DNA of 24,616 bases, from positions 1-24,616 of the forward strand of contig JAYQJE010000002.1 in the NCBI GenBank assembly GCA_038142005.1, in the 5' to 3' direction. Both the position numbers and the translations under genes were made by a program. The DNA is from SHAN690 sp023262195. Its GTDB lineage: Bacteria > Bacteroidota > Bacteroidia > Flavobacteriales_G > Salibacteraceae. The notes under the pieces are model-generated. The model was given only the letters and a program-made list of their open reading frames with translations. It was not told the origin of the DNA and ran no database searches. This document shows positions 9,044-17,010 of this stretch, piece by piece. Positions within the stretch are counted from its first letter, which is position 1, and every line of letters begins with the position of its first letter.

Positions 9044-10874
9044 CACTTCGAAACATATGGATTCTGCTCTTATTCTTTGTTGTTGCATCAACCTACGGGC
9101 AAGAACTGCATCAGGTTCATAAGATCGATGGCGTTAAATACTACCTCCATCTTGTTGAGAAAGGCAATACCCTTTATGGGATATCAAAGCAATACAATGT
9201 ATCGGTGGAGCGTATTGAGAAGGCCAATACCGAAGCGCTTTCTGATGGGCTGAAGGAGAACCAAACGCTGCTTATTCCAGTTACAAGTGACAATAAAAAA
9301 ACGTTAACTGACGTTAAGCAAACTGAAGGTTTCTTGTTGCATAAGGTGCGGCCAAAGGAAACGCTGTTTTCTGTTTCGAAGAAATATGATATTCCGCTCG
9401 AAGAACTTATAGGTGCAAATCCAGAACTAAGATCCTCAGGTCTGCAAGGGGACAGCGAGATCAAAATACCGATTAAAGCTGCCGATGTGGATTCGCAAAC
9501 TACCCAGCCCGCTGCTCAAGATTCTTTGGAAACCCATACCGTAGTTGCAGGGGATACACCCTATAGTATTGCTAAGAAGTATGATGTGAGTTTAGAGGAA
9601 CTAGGCGCGGCTAATCCTAGTTTACAAATCTTAAGTATTGGTTCTAAGGTGCGCATACCGGGCACGGCCAAACCGAAGCCCAAGGTCATAAAGCAAGATA
9701 CTTCTGAGAGCGAAGGATTTGAAGTGAAAGCCCAAGACTCTGGGAGTGTATTCCACGTGGCTCTGTTGCTTCCAATACAGCCTGTATTTCCTGATTCGAC
9801 TCAAACCAATTCGTTTCAGATTAGCGGGGTTAACCGAGTGGCTGTGGAATATTTACGGGGATTTCAATTTGCCTTAGACTCTCTCAAAGATCGTTATCCA
9901 GCAAGCGTGAGAGTTAAGGTGTTTTCTATGAACAATGACTCAGCCTCAATCAAGAGATTTATAGGATCGTCCTTCTATGATTCTGTTGATATAGCCATAG
10001 GGCCGTTCTACAGCAGCCAATTTGAGTATTTGGCCGATATTTTGGCCGATAGTGGGGTAATCGCAATTTGTCCGATAAACAAGCCGAGTAAAATCCTTTT
10101 TAAACGTCCCAATGCCGTCAAAACATCGGCAAGTGAATCGATGCAGTTGCATGGTTTGGCCAATTATTTAGCTAGTCAATATCTTGACTCTAATCTGGTA
10201 TTGGTCAATAGCAATAAGTTTCAGGATACCCAAAACCTAGACTTTTTCAAACAAGAACTTGCAAACGCTGTGAATCAACCCGATACTGTAACGGATGGAG
10301 TAATTCCAGAAATACAGTTATGGGATATAAACTCATCATCATTGGGAATGAGGTTTAAGGACAGCGGCAATTACATTTTGATCGTGCCTTCAAAAGATCA
10401 GGTATTCGTAACCAGATTGATCGGTGGTTTATATGATTTTATGCTTGATTCGAAAGGTAAATACACCTTTCAAATCATAGGTTTAGAGTCTTGGCAGGCT
10501 TGGCAAGAGGGTTGGATATTAGGCAGTTACAGGCCTTAAAATTAACTATGCCTATATCAAACCACATTGATTTACAGGATAGCCCCACGCACAATTTATA
10601 TCGTGCTTACTACAACTCATTTGGCTTTGAACCACTAGTGTTTTCACTACAAGGGTTTGATCATTGCCATTATCTGTTACAAAGCCTTAGTTATAACCCA
10701 GAGGGCTGGTTCAATGCACCTGAATCCATATCATTTCATGGGCTAATTAATGACTTTAACTTCGTTAGAGTGTTGGATGATAGCGGAGTAGAAAATCAAA
10801 CGGTAAAATTTTACCAAATAGAAAACTATCGACAAAAGCTCATTGGTCAATGGCCCTTGGAAGAGAAGCAATAA
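9034..10874 (+). CDS. PBP1- and LysM-domain exported protein (one frameshift)
   Basis: This is an exported protein of about 613 residues with a signal peptide ending near STYGQ (residue 23). Three LysM peptidoglycan-binding repeats lie at about 37-82, 101-147 and 167-209; their cores are GNTLYGISKQYNVS, KETLFSVSKKYDIP and GDTPYSIAKKYDVS. From about residue 235 there is a periplasmic-binding-protein type 1 fold (VALLLPIQP, DIAIGPFYSSQ, VIAICPINKPSK). LysM suggests anchoring to the cell wall, and the PBP1 domain could sense a small ligand or interact with wall synthases. The ligand is unknown. The frame is lost at a G run near 10508-10511 (one G short), after which it continues LDIRQLQALKL to the stop. 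It overlaps guaA by 10 bases and hemF by 25, implying translational coupling. Confidence 0.88.
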
Positions 10875-11749
10875 CCACAGCATACAAAACATTACAACAT
10901 TCCATTTGCACTGCCATTTCAGAGGCAGATGGCAAAGGAGAATTTGCGAGCGAAATCTGGGAACGACCAGGGGGTGGAGGTGGAGATACCCGCGTGATCG
11001 AAAATGGTGCGGTAATTGAAAAAGGCGGAGTAAATTTTAGCGCGGTTCACGGTGCGTTGCCACCCAAGATTGCCACAGCATTAAAGGCCAGCTCAGAAGA
11101 ATTCTTTGCCACGGGTGTGTCCATAGTAATGCATCCAGAAAATCCATTTGTGCCGATTATTCACATGAACATACGGTACTTTGAGATGGACAATGGCACG
11201 TGGTGGTTTGGCGGAGGAATAGATTTAACACCACACTATATCAATCAGGGCGAAGCAACGTGGTTTCATAATCAATTGAAAGAGACTTGTGATCAATACG
11301 ATTTGGAGTATTACGCTCGATTCAAAAATTGGGCAGATGAATACTTTTATGTGAGGCACAGAAAAGAGTCAAGAGGAGTGAGTGGAATCTTTTTTGACCG
11401 CTTGAATGAGGACGCGGAAAAGAAGTCGAAAGAAGCGTTATTTAAATTTCAACTTGCCATAGGAGAGTTGTTCGCCCCAATATACACGCGCCTAATGACT
11501 GATAACAAGAACAAGGAATACACTAATCTGAACAAGGCATGGCAAATGCACAGGCGTAGCCGATACGTGGAGTTTAATCTGGTGCATGATAAGGGAACCA
11601 AATTTGGGTTAGATACAGATGGTCGTATAGACTCAATCCTTATGAGTCTGCCCCCAAGCACAGGGTGGCCTTACACTCAATCATGGCCTGAAAATGGTCC
11701 CGAAATGAAAACTCAAAAGATTCTCGAAACGCTTTACTTACCTAAGTAA
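10850..11749 (+). CDS. hemF: Oxygen-dependent coproporphyrinogen III oxidase
   Basis: HemF is a soluble, cofactor-free enzyme that oxidatively decarboxylates coproporphyrinogen III to protoporphyrinogen IX in haem synthesis, using O2. The 299-residue length is normal. Hallmarks are the RPGGGGGDTRVIENG segment at residues 39-53, EKGGVNFS at 57-64, conserved His95 and His105 in MHPENP and IIHMNIRYF, WWFGGGIDLTP at 118-128, and the C-terminal segment RSRYVEFNLVHDKGTKFGL, followed by PPSTGWPY. The ATG at 10850 lies inside the end of the LysM/PBP1 gene (25-base overlap), so translation is probably coupled. The frame is intact. An O2-requiring enzyme indicates an aerobic lifestyle. Confidence 0.95.
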   Translation: MALGREAITTAYKTLQHSICTAISEADGKGEFASEIWERPGGGGGDTRVIENGAVIEKGGVNFSAVHGALPPKIATALKASSEEFFATGVSIVMHPENPFVPIIHMNIRYFEMDNGTWWFGGGIDLTPHYINQGEATWFHNQLKETCDQYDLEYYARFKNWADEYFYVRHRKESRGVSGIFFDRLNEDAEKKSKEALFKFQLAIGELFAPIYTRLMTDNKNKEYTNLNKAWQMHRRSRYVEFNLVHDKGTKFGLDTDGRIDSILMSLPPSTGWPYTQSWPENGPEMKTQKILETLYLPK

Positions 11750-11754
11750 GTCGG

Positions 11755-12235
11755 TTATCGGTAGTTGCCCTTTTCCCACCATGTATGTCCGCTGCAACCA
11801 TTGTCTTTGAAAGCGAAAGTTAGGTAGTCTTTGTTTCTCCACAAATAGACTACATAGTAATCACCCCTGGAATCTTAAATTGAGGAGGTAATGATTTTCC
11901 AATGGGTTTACCACCTCTTCCAATAGTCACTTTTGATTTTCATATTCTGACAATGGGCCTTTAAAATATGGCTCACCCATGGCTTCCAAGACTTGATCAC
12001 TGCTTGCATGGCTTGCCGTAAATTGATTGGCTAAAGAGATCATTATTTTATGATAATCACTATTGGTAGTGTCACAATACGGATTGCTATATGAATGAAG
12101 TCTCTTAAACTCTGCAATCAATTCATCTGTGTTTGCGTTTTTGATGCTTTCGAGTGTTGTTCCACACGCTGATGGAGATTGGGCAAAAACTGAAACTATG
12201 GACAGGGTAGCCACAATTGTGAGTATACTTTTCAT
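11755..12235 (-). CDS. Small exported protein of unknown function, possibly BamE/OmlA-like (two frameshifts)
   Basis: This is an exported protein of about 160 residues after repair, convergent with hemF and only 5 bases from it. The ATG at 12235 begins a signal peptide (MKSILTIVATLSIVSVFAQS). The mature part reads IKNANTDELIAEF and then LEAMGEPYFKGP. The uncorrected frame stops at 11927, but two run-length errors (A run at 11931-11934 and G run at 11864-11867, each one base short) restore a longer C-terminus: VTIGRGGKPIGKSLPPQF, then DYYVVYLWRNKDYLTFAF, then CSGHTWWEKGNYR and a TAA. The pattern of a Gly-Glu-Pro turn followed by two strands recalls the BamE/SmpA fold, but this is only a structural guess. 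A 30-base gap separates it from the upstream outer-membrane protein, so they may form an operon. Confidence 0.7.
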
Positions 12236-12265
12236 GAGGAATTCGATTTGCAGTCAAAGTTAAGA

Positions 12266-12820
12266 TTAGAGGCCGAATGTAAACCCCATATTAATGACTG
12301 GATTCTGCCTTACCCCGTAAGTATTTTCTATGAAATTATAGAGAACCATAACTCCGAACCCTCCGCTTGGACCGAAGCGAAAAAGGTAACCTCCACCAGC
12401 CATGAGGTTATATATATTGCTACGCGCGTTGCTCGTCCAGTTTGCATTGAGCATTTCTGCCTCTCCGTGCAAGAATAGATCCCTCCAAACAAAGTATCGG
12501 TTGAAAATAGAACCACCAATCACATGGTCATTCAATGTGTAGCCCGGTATGTTGATTCGTGCATAAGTATAATTCGCTTGTACGCCTGCGCTGTATCTAT
12601 CTGTAATTCGTAAACCGACTAGCGGAGCAAGGTTGATAGCGAGCTTATTATTAGTTATTCCACCCCCGACATTGCCCCCGAAAAACACACGATCTTTCCA
12701 GTTAAAACTTGACTGTTCCGTGGGTGCAGTGCTTGATCCAGTAGAGTCAATGGTTTGTGCAGAAATCCATGAAGCCATGGATAGGGTCAAAGCCAGAACT
12801 AGTATGGACTCTCGAAGCAT
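12266..12820 (-). CDS. Outer-membrane beta-barrel protein
   Basis: This 184-residue protein has a signal peptide cleaved after SWISAQ (about residue 22). The mature part has alternating short strands separated by Gly/Asn turns: VFFGGNVGGGITNN, PLVGLRITDRYSAGVQANYT, YNLMAGGGYLFRFG, GFGVMVLYNF. It ends MGFTFGL, with an aromatic residue near the C-terminus as in barrel proteins recognised by the Bam complex. The size fits a small 8-stranded barrel. No catalytic motif is seen. It is the upstream member of a leftward pair with the small exported protein at 11755-12235. Confidence 0.75.
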   Translation of the reverse strand: MLRESILVLALTLSMASWISAQTIDSTGSSTAPTEQSSFNWKDRVFFGGNVGGGITNNKLAINLAPLVGLRITDRYSAGVQANYTYARINIPGYTLNDHVIGGSIFNRYFVWRDLFLHGEAEMLNANWTSNARSNIYNLMAGGGYLFRFGPSGGFGVMVLYNFIENTYGVRQNPVINMGFTFGL

Positions 12821-13004
12821 GGCGCGAAATTAAATAAGTGTACTGTGGTGCAAAGTCTAATTATTACTAAACCAGGAAATTCAATATTGAATAATATGCC
12901 TACTCTAGTTTGGTTGAACGAGTATATTGATCAAAATACAGTTCACCGACCATAATCTACCAATAACCGCCAAGGCTCCAGCCGATCGCACTTTATTTGC
13001 TTTT

Positions 13005-13031
13005 TTGGCCATTGACCTCACAATACATTTG
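13005..13031 (+). promoter_or_regulatory. Candidate Bacteroidota-type promoter of the LiaF-like operon
   Basis: TACATTTG at 13024-13031 matches the -7 consensus TAnnTTTG exactly. A TTG within a T-rich run at 13005-13007 lies 16 bases upstream, near the usual -33 spacing. The first ATG follows 13 bases after the -7 box, which supports 13045 rather than an upstream TTG as the start. Confidence 0.55.
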
Positions 13032-13044
13032 TCTCAAATTCAAA

Positions 13045-13876
13045 ATGAAAATGGAACGGATTGACGATCACCCAACACAGCAAGATTCAACAAATCATGA
13101 AAATGACTTTAATGAATCCATGAAAAATAAGTCAGAACAAAAGCAAATAGCATCCAGAAGGAAAAAGACATTTTTTGGGTTGGCGGTTTTGGGATTTGGC
13201 GTTTGGTGGCTTTTACGGAGAATGGATATTGAGCTCGCGCCCGATTGGGTAATGACATGGCCATCGCTGCTGATAGGGATAGGAGTCTTCAACTTAGTGG
13301 CGCATCAGTTTCGCAGTTTGGCGGGTTACATTATGGTTACCATAGGCGGAGTTTTCTTAGCTCGAAATGCATTTGATATCCCCATCACCATTGAACCATA
13401 TTTCTGGCCAGCTGTGGTCATATTTATCGGGCTCATTATTCTCATTAAGCCTCACAAAGACTATGGGAGTCGTTGGAAAAAAAAGGGAGCGTGGAAAACG
13501 CGAACGGTTTAATCTAGACCAAACGGAATCTGGAGGAGAAAAGATTGATAGCTTAGTAGTAATGGGCGGTGTAAGTAAGGATGTAATAACCAAAGATTTT
13601 CAGGGAGGCGATATTACGGTTGCCTTGGGTGGAACCGATATAAACTTTTCAAAAGCGGATATACAGAATAGTGCTACGCTAGATTTGACCATTGTAGCGG
13701 GAGGAGTGAAACTGGTGTTGCCCAATAATTGGGACTTGCAAATAAATACGACAAACATCATGGGTGGAGTGGATGATAAGCGCAGAGAGCTGCCTCCGAC
13801 TGAAACAAAAACCAAAACACTTAGAATCACGGGAACCATTGTTCTTGGAGGAATCGAAATCACCGGATACGCATGA
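13045..13876 (+). CDS. LiaF-like membrane protein (one frameshift)
   Basis: This is a membrane protein of about 276 residues. After a charged, hydrophilic N-terminus of about 45 residues come about four hydrophobic segments: TFFGLAVLGFGVWWLL, WVMTWPSLLIGIGVFNLVA, LAGYIMVTIGGVFLA and WPAVVIFIGLIILI. This matches the LiaF/LiaI transmembrane domain. A soluble C-terminal domain then carries repeated glycine-rich turns of a beta-solenoid-like fold (VVMGGVSKDV, VALGGTDINF, IVAGGVKLVLP, IVLGGIEITGYA). This corresponds to the cell-wall-active antibiotic response domain of LiaF, which in Firmicutes senses envelope stress. The role in this organism is inferred. An A run at 13477-13484 is one base too long and splits the frame just after the last membrane segment. 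Its TGA overlaps the next ATG (ATGA). Confidence 0.85.
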
Positions 13877-14214
13877 TCATGGATAAGTACATCGTAAGGC
13901 TGATTTTCTCGGTAAAGTCGAATACGCTTGAATTGGATCAGATTGATGAGCAATGGCGCTTAGTAAATGCCTCATGTGCAGATGAAGCTCTGGAAACGGC
14001 AACGGAAATCGGAAGGTTAGAGTCAGAAACCATTCAAAGAAATGACGGGCATCAAATCACATGGACCTTTCTTTCAGTGACAGAGGTAATTAACCTTTCT
14101 GCTTTGAGTGACGGTGCCATGATATTCACGCATACACCAGAGGTTTTGAGTACGGAAGTTTATTCCACTCAAATCAACTCGAGAATGCTTAGACACGATG
14201 CTGTAATTGCATGA
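13873..14214 (+). CDS. DUF4288-family protein
   Basis: This 113-residue cytosolic protein starts at ATG 13873, within the ATGA overlap with the LiaF-like gene (a second in-frame ATG lies two codons later). The pattern resembles DUF4288: a short N-terminal strand (YIVRLIFSV), then EQWRLVNASCADEALETA, a Trp-containing strand (TWTFLSVTEVINL) and DGAMIFTH. It is a small alpha/beta protein with no catalytic motif visible, and its function is unknown. Tight coupling on both sides suggests that it works with the LiaF-like membrane protein. Confidence 0.75.
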   Translation: MIMDKYIVRLIFSVKSNTLELDQIDEQWRLVNASCADEALETATEIGRLESETIQRNDGHQITWTFLSVTEVINLSALSDGAMIFTHTPEVLSTEVYSTQINSRMLRHDAVIA

Positions 14215-14375
14215 AAATAATCACCGCCATCATCGGATTTATCTTTTGGGTTGTTTTTTACTCACTCATTTTAGTAGAAAGCCTAAGCCTTACACAAATT
14301 GATGGACTTTTAGAGAGTTTGGTTTTTAATGCACCGATCTTTCTTAGTCAACATATCTCAAATCACTCGCATTGA
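14211..14375 (+). CDS. 54-residue single-pass membrane peptide
   Basis: This small gene starts at the ATG of an ATGA overlap with the DUF4288 stop. It encodes 54 residues. One strong membrane helix lies at about residues 3-22 (IITAIIGFIFWVVFYSLI), followed by a polar tail (ESLSLTQIDGLLE) and a second weakly hydrophobic stretch (LVFNAPIFL). I do not recognise it. The 4-base coupling with the upstream gene supports real translation as third member of the operon. Confidence 0.6.
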   Translation: MKIITAIIGFIFWVVFYSLILVESLSLTQIDGLLESLVFNAPIFLSQHISNHSH

Positions 14376-14397
14376 GCCATATGAAAAAACCAGTCAC

Positions 14398-14478
14398 ATG
14401 GCCAAACTTAAATCAGTAGCAAAGGTGCCTGTGAGTAGGTCAGGTTATGTGAAGGTAAAGGAGGTGCTTGGTATTTAA
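14398..14478 (+). CDS. Doubtful 26-residue ORF convergent with the glycosylase gene
   Basis: A short ORF (MAKLKSVAKVPVSRSGY, then VKVKEVLGI) ends four bases inside the 3' end of the convergent glycosylase gene. An upstream ATG at 14381 (MKKPVTWP) would join it through a one-base shift, giving about 32 residues. It is basic and soluble-looking. There is no family match that I know of, so it may be spurious. Confidence 0.25.
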   Translation: MAKLKSVAKVPVSRSGYVKVKEVLGI

Positions 14479-15083
14479 TCGATCTCGATGTTGCCCTCAT
14501 ACCAATCCCAAAGCAAATAGCAAGCGTAGCTGCGGTATGGAGCCCAATGGCTGGCAATTTCTTCCAGTTCGTTAAATAATGCCCTCTTTTCGGAGGTAAG
14601 CCCATAGAGTTTGATCATAGCATTTCGAATCACCAGGTCATCGATAGGAAAGACATTTTGTCGCCCGAGGGAAAACATCAAGATCATTTCAGCCGACCAT
14701 TTGCCCACACCTTTAATGGTGCTGAGGTGTTTTATAAGCGCAGCGTCATCAAGGGCATGTAGATTCTTATCATGCAACTGGCCTTCATGAGCAAATTTCG
14801 CTACGTTTTTAAAGTAATTCACCTTTGGGTAAGATAATCCACAGCCGCGAAGCAACTCCTTGTCAGCCTCCAAAATTTGAGTGGGAGAGAGATCATGGTT
14901 TAATTGGACTTTCACTCGTTGCCATATACTTCTGGCAGCTTTTACACTCAGTTGTTGCTCAACTACTGTTCTTAATAATACCTCATAAACATTCGACTCC
15001 TGTTTTGGTATGACCAGAGGAACCTTCTTTATTATACGATATAGCTTCGGGTCTGCCTTTAGATGCGAAAGTGCTTGATTCAT
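14475..15083 (-). CDS. DNA-3-methyladenine glycosylase II, AlkA-like
   Basis: This is a base-excision repair glycosylase that releases alkylated purines from DNA. It has 202 residues and belongs to the HhH-GPD superfamily. The helix-hairpin-helix reads LSTIKGVGKWSAEM (about 120-133). The catalytic Asp follows in FPIDDLVIRNA (probably Asp149). The N-terminal EVLLRTVVEQQLSVKAA segment is characteristic of AlkA. It lacks the extra N-terminal domain of E. coli AlkA, as do many bacterial short forms. The frame is intact. It is transcribed leftward, downstream of tRNA-Met and its terminator. Confidence 0.88.
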   Translation of the reverse strand: MNQALSHLKADPKLYRIIKKVPLVIPKQESNVYEVLLRTVVEQQLSVKAARSIWQRVKVQLNHDLSPTQILEADKELLRGCGLSYPKVNYFKNVAKFAHEGQLHDKNLHALDDAALIKHLSTIKGVGKWSAEMILMFSLGRQNVFPIDDLVIRNAMIKLYGLTSEKRALFNELEEIASHWAPYRSYACYLLWDWYEGNIEID

Positions 15084-15134
15084 TCAACGTATGGTGACAT
15101 TTCAAACTTCGATTTGTTTGAACACAGGGTAAAG

Positions 15135-15159
15135 AAAAAGCCCCAATTTCTCAGGGCTA
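15135..15159 (-). terminator. Terminator of tRNA-Met
   Basis: On the minus strand AGCCC and GGGCT pair around a 10-base loop and are followed by TTTTT. It lies seven bases beyond the tRNA-Met 3' end. Confidence 0.65.
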
Positions 15160-15165
15160 TACTCG

Positions 15166-15239
15166 TAGCGAAGGGGGGAATCGAACCCCCGACCTCAGGG
15201 TTATGAATCCTGCGCTCTAACCGTCTGAGCTACCTCGCC
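15166..15239 (-). tRNA. tRNA-Met (anticodon CAT)
   Basis: On the minus strand the acceptor GGCGAGG pairs with CTTCGCT, with G-T pairs, followed by discriminator A. The D-arm is AGCTCAGACGGTTAGAGC, the anticodon loop contains TTCATAA, and the T-arm contains GGTTCGATTCC. The closing pair of the anticodon stem is an A/C mismatch. The acceptor pairs normally at the second and third positions, and the lack of an initiator-type GGG/CCC anticodon stem indicates an elongator. A CAT anticodon modified to read AUA (Ile2) cannot be excluded. Confidence 0.92.
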
Positions 15240-15258
15240 ATTGCTTTTTTGAAGGGCG

Positions 15259-15266
15259 CAAAAGTA
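15259..15266 (-). promoter_or_regulatory. -7 box of the tRNA-Met promoter
   Basis: TACTTTTG on the minus strand is an exact match to TAnnTTTG and lies 20 bases upstream of the tRNA 5' end. No convincing -33 element is visible. Confidence 0.5.
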
Positions 15267-15297
15267 AAAATTTGCAGAATCGAGAAATCTATTTCTA

Positions 15298-17010
15298 CTA
15301 TTTCTTACGTTCAATACAGTAATCGCATATTCCGCAGTCGCCAGCATTGTCATCACCAAAGTACTCAAGTAGCATTCTACCCCTGCACTTGTTTGCGCTT
15401 TGCACATAGTGCATCATTGCTTCTGCCTTGTCAATAATAACGTGCTTACGCAAGCTGTAGTGCTCCGCTGAAATTCTAACATTTTTACTAGTAATACGCT
15501 CTTCAATAAAAGTGATTGTAGGAAGGTTAGTTGTCGGGATATATTCAATCAATTCCTTCTGGTCCAAATAGTGAAGGGCTTTGACCACTTTATCTTTTGG
15601 CCATCTGATGCGTTTAGCGATGGTCCATTCGCTAATGCGCACGGCTTCGTCAAAAATGCGCGCATAAGACCTTAGTAGATTATTGATGATTGGCGCCATC
15701 TGTTCAGACCTCACCTTAACTTGATAAAATGCTTCGTGATCACAGATTACTTGTACAGCACTGTGCCGATTAGGTTGCTCGTTAAATGAGATGTATCCTT
15801 CCTTTTCAAGGAATTTAATACAATGCCGAATCATTCGTGCATCAAAGGAATAGGCATTGGCAAAATCGTCCATGTTTATTGAGAAGGATTCACCCTTGCC
15901 TGCTCCCGTAGCAAGCTTTAAATAGCTTCCTAGGGCATTGTAAACACGCTTTATATCCTCCTTTTTAGGAAAGGCCTGTTTCACTTTACGTTCGAAGTGT
16001 TCCACATCTTTACTGGTGATTAGCGCTACCGAAAAGGCTTTTTTACCATCCCTTCCTGCACGACCACACTCTTGATAGTAGTTTTCGAGTGTGTCTGGAA
16101 TATCGAAATGAAGCACGAATCGAACATTGGCTTTGTCGATTCCCATCCCAAATGCATTGGTAGCAACGATGATTTGCGTTTTTCCAAGAAACCAAGAATT
16201 TTGCTTTTCACTACGTGCCTGGGCTTCTAGGCCAGCGTGGTAAAAATCTACGCTAAGCCCGCGCTCTTTTAAAGCGCGCGCTATCCGTTCGGTGCCCATT
16301 CTACTTCGAGCGTAAATGATTCCGCTTCCTTTTAGCTTCTTCGCAATTCGCTCGGCCTTGTCAATTTTCTGTTCGTCCCAATTCACAAAATACGCGAGAT
16401 TCTCTCGAGCAAAACTTTTCGCAATGACATTGGTCTTTTTGAATTGAAGTTTTTGTTGAATATCCTTTACCACAGGAGGAGTGGCACTCGCAGTTAATGC
16501 AACAATCGGAGCTTTTTTATGCAAAGGCCGAATGTCAGCAATATTCAAATATGACGGACGAAAATCATACCCCCATTCGCTTATGCAATGTGCCTCATCC
16601 ACGGCTATGAGGTTTACGTTCATAAGTGCGATTCTTGTTCTTGCCAAATCAGTTTCAAGCCGCTCTGGTGATAAATACAAAAACTTGATTTCCTTGTCAT
16701 ATACACACCGATCAAACATGGCGTCTATCTCTTTATGCGTGTATTCAGAGGTAATGCACAGCGCCTTAATATTGACTTCATTCAAGGCATCTACCTGGTC
16801 TTTCATCAATGCGATTAATGGAGAAATCACGAGGCAAATTCCCTCCTGCATCATCGCAGGCACTTGAAAACAAAGCGACTTACCTCCTCCCGTTGGAAGA
16901 AGGGCGAGGGTGTCATTTCCTCTGATAACCGAATCAATTATCTCTGCTTGTTTGGGCCGGAATTGCTCATAACCCCAAAACTCTTGAAGTACTTCAACGG
17001 GTTGTTTCAC
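15298..17010 (-). CDS. recQ: ATP-dependent DNA helicase RecQ
   Basis: This is a 3'-5' DNA helicase of recombination and replication-fork repair, 570 residues long. Walker A is PTGGGKS at about 39-45, motif II DEAH at 138-141, motif III ALTASAT, and motifs V/VI ATNAFGMGIDKANVR with QECGRAGRDG. The zinc-binding cysteines of the RecQ-C-terminal region appear as CRGRMLLEYFGDDNAGDCGICDYC, here displaced to the extreme C-terminus (about 543-566). No HRDC domain is seen, so this is a short RecQ variant. It starts at GTG 17010, which overlaps the stop of the upstream peptidase gene (GTGA), indicating translational coupling. The frame is intact over 1.7 kb. Confidence 0.93.
   Translation of the reverse strand: MKQPVEVLQEFWGYEQFRPKQAEIIDSVIRGNDTLALLPTGGGKSLCFQVPAMMQEGICLVISPLIALMKDQVDALNEVNIKALCITSEYTHKEIDAMFDRCVYDKEIKFLYLSPERLETDLARTRIALMNVNLIAVDEAHCISEWGYDFRPSYLNIADIRPLHKKAPIVALTASATPPVVKDIQQKLQFKKTNVIAKSFARENLAYFVNWDEQKIDKAERIAKKLKGSGIIYARSRMGTERIARALKERGLSVDFYHAGLEAQARSEKQNSWFLGKTQIIVATNAFGMGIDKANVRFVLHFDIPDTLENYYQECGRAGRDGKKAFSVALITSKDVEHFERKVKQAFPKKEDIKRVYNALGSYLKLATGAGKGESFSINMDDFANAYSFDARMIRHCIKFLEKEGYISFNEQPNRHSAVQVICDHEAFYQVKVRSEQMAPIINNLLRSYARIFDEAVRISEWTIAKRIRWPKDKVVKALHYLDQKELIEYIPTTNLPTITFIEERITSKNVRISAEHYSLRKHVIIDKAEAMMHYVQSANKCRGRMLLEYFGDDNAGDCGICDYCIERKK

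Noticed and set aside
16481..16867. 128-codon ORF opposite recQ
   Set aside because: It is antisense to the conserved helicase motifs of RecQ and has a composition expected of a reverse frame.
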